Origin: Prolixibacteraceae bacterium
Lineage (GTDB): Bacteria; Bacteroidota; Bacteroidia; Bacteroidales; Prolixibacteraceae
Direction: 5' to 3'
Assembly (NCBI GenBank): GCA_027451165.1
Contig: DAIDJX010000011.1
Coordinates: 1 to 23,915, forward strand
DNA: 23,915 bases
Under the pieces are notes generated by a model that was given only the letters and a program-made list of their open reading frames with translations, was not told where the DNA came from and ran no database searches. Made by a program: the position numbers and the translations under genes. Below are positions 22,711-23,915 of this stretch, piece after piece (the stretch's first letter is position 1; every line of letters begins with the position of its first letter).

Positions 22711-23915
22711 ATGGAACCAATAAAATCACCTGAAGAATCAAGGAAAGCGCTTGACAGGATTTTTAAAGACCTGACCCGCTCCATTACCCGTCACGACGAG
22801 CTGAGCCGGTTCTGGATCTTTATTCTCACGATGTTTGCCATCGTTGGCGTTTGGGGCTTTATCATCCAGTTCCAGCGCGGACTGGGTGTCACGGGCATGA
22901 GGGATTATGTTTCCTGGGCTATGTACATCGGGAACTTTGTATTTTTCGTGGCTGTTAGTCTGATCGGATTTCTTATCAGTTCTACCCTTCACCTCCTGAA
23001 TTTTGAATGGTCCAAGCCCATCTCAAGGGTGGCAGAACAGGTAGCGATTGCTGCCGTTGCCCTGGCTGGCATCATCATCGTCATGGACATGGGGCGTCCC
23101 GACCGCTTGCTGAATGTATTCCTGCACGGCCGCTTCGCCTCTCCCATCCTCTGGGATGTGACTGTTATCTCCACCTACCTGGTCATTTCTGTTCTCCTTT
23201 TTTATATTCCGCTGATTCCCGATCTGGCCTTATTGCGCGACCGGCTGACAGGCGTTCCGGAGATTCAGAAAAAGTTGTATGGAATACTGTCCTTAGGCTG
23301 GAAGGGGAATGACGAACAATTCAGATTGGTGGCACATGCCATGCGGGTGCTGATGATCCTTATCATCCCGGTAGGTCTTTCCATCCATACCGTTACTTCC
23401 TGGCTGTTTGCCGTAACCCTGAGGGCAGGATGGGATACTACCATTTTCGGACCTTATTTCGTTACAGGGGCCTTCGTGGTTGGCACAGCGGCCGTGATTG
23501 TGCTGATGTTCATTTACCGGGGAAGGTACCGGCTGAAATACTATTTCACGGACCTTCACTTTGATAAGATGGGCAAACTGCTTGTTTTTGTATGCCTGGT
23601 CTATCTCTATTTTAACCTGAATGAATTTCTGGTACCCGGATACAAAATGAAACTGGCAGAAGGAATTCACCTGAAGGAAATTTTCCAGGGAGGACATTCC
23701 GGATTGTTCTGGTTTGCCCAGCTCGGGGGAATGGTTCTGCCCATTATTTTGCTGTTGTTCAGGTTCTTCCGGAAGCCATTGCCCCTTTTCCTCATTTCCA
23801 TGCTGGTGGTGGTTGCTTCCTGGTTTAAACGATTTGTGATCGTGGTACCCACCATGGAACATCCGCACCTGCCGATTCAGAACGTTCCGGAACATTTTAA
23901 ACACTATTCTCCTAC
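22711..23915 (+). CDS. NrfD/PsrC-like quinone-interacting membrane subunit (3' end outside the window)
   Basis: An open frame from ATG 22711 runs to the window end without a stop (about 401 residues). It is a polytopic membrane protein of the NrfD/PsrC family, the quinol-binding anchor that exchanges electrons with a periplasmic Fe-S subunit. After a charged cytoplasmic start (SRKALDRIFKDLTRSI) hydrophobic segments follow: FWIFILTMFAIVGVWGFIIQ; WAMYIGNFVFFVAVSLIGFL; QVAIAAVALAGIIIVMDMGR; VTVISTYLVISVLLFYIPLI; MRVLMILIIPVGLSIHTVTS; and at least three more. The family hallmark MDMGRPDRLLNVFLHGR is present near residue 126. The final part, IVVPTMEHPHLP, also resembles longer NrfD relatives of the ActC/DsrP/Hme type. 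Its partner is the Fe-S gene 18 bases upstream. The quinone is presumably menaquinone; the terminal donor or acceptor is unknown. Confidence 0.9.
   Translation, partial: MEPIKSPEESRKALDRIFKDLTRSITRHDELSRFWIFILTMFAIVGVWGFIIQFQRGLGVTGMRDYVSWAMYIGNFVFFVAVSLIGFLISSTLHLLNFEWSKPISRVAEQVAIAAVALAGIIIVMDMGRPDRLLNVFLHGRFASPILWDVTVISTYLVISVLLFYIPLIPDLALLRDRLTGVPEIQKKLYGILSLGWKGNDEQFRLVAHAMRVLMILIIPVGLSIHTVTSWLFAVTLRAGWDTTIFGPYFVTGAFVVGTAAVIVLMFIYRGRYRLKYYFTDLHFDKMGKLLVFVCLVYLYFNLNEFLVPGYKMKLAEGIHLKEIFQGGHSGLFWFAQLGGMVLPIILLLFRFFRKPLPLFLISMLVVVASWFKRFVIVVPTMEHPHLPIQNVPEHFKHYSP

Noticed and set aside
23293..23904. Long minus-strand frame opposite the NrfD-like gene
   Set aside because: It is His/Gln-rich low-complexity translation antisense to clear transmembrane coding sequence.

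Overview
The window looks like ordinary chromosome of a member of the Bacteroidota, probably an environmental, anaerobic or facultative lineage. The evidence is: several TAnnTTTG (-7) promoter boxes, in the best case paired with an upstream TTTG; start codons without clear Shine-Dalgarno sequences; a tRNA gene without an encoded CCA; a type B L31 protein; a fused RibBA; a DUF5522 protein; and a START-like / LptF-type / RibBA neighbourhood that I recall as common in this phylum. Base composition is moderate throughout, apart from the first ~105 bases, which are about 65% G+C and do not continue into the gene that follows.

Layout. Bases 1-1476 hold a damaged or misassembled Cus-type metal efflux locus: the 3' end of a CusA-like RND pump, the 5' half of a TolC-like gene, and the 3' end of a CusB-like gene with a C-terminal heavy-metal-binding domain. 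The last two are joined out of frame. A strong terminator and a CAU-anticodon tRNA (minus strand) follow. Bases 1882-7448 carry a START-like protein, an LptF/LptG-type permease, two glycosyltransferases coupled to it by overlaps, and ribBA. Bases 7449-7685 are a dense, two-armed array of tiny GTCATT-plus-hairpin repeats, followed by a small Cys-rich DUF5522 gene and a REP-like element that runs into the end of lon. Bases 7944-12929 are all minus strand: lon, rpmE2 with a candidate RNA leader, a GNAT-like protein and an AlkD-like DNA repair protein. Bases 13046-21642 are plus strand: a Wzx-like flippase overlapping an asparagine-synthase-like gene, a PerM-like membrane protein, a NatA/NatB-like ABC exporter, a frameshifted galE and a dTDP-glucose 4,6-dehydratase. 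The window ends inside a respiratory module made of a Tat-exported Fe-S protein and an NrfD-like membrane subunit.

Together, the glycosyltransferases, flippase, asparagine-synthase-like protein, GalE and RfbB are parts of surface polysaccharide or lipopolysaccharide production, and the LptF-type permease moves LPS to the outer membrane; they are scattered rather than in one cluster. The Fe-S/NrfD pair probably exchanges electrons with the menaquinone pool.

The observations I rate highest are the GTCATT hairpin array, a perfect 9-bp pairing that would bury the rpmE2 start codon in its own leader, the TolC/CusB out-of-frame junction, and paired loss of the second cysteine in two cluster-binding motifs of the Fe-S protein. 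I see no insertion sequence, CRISPR array, phage or obvious defence system. No stretch longer than 300 bases lacks a gene.
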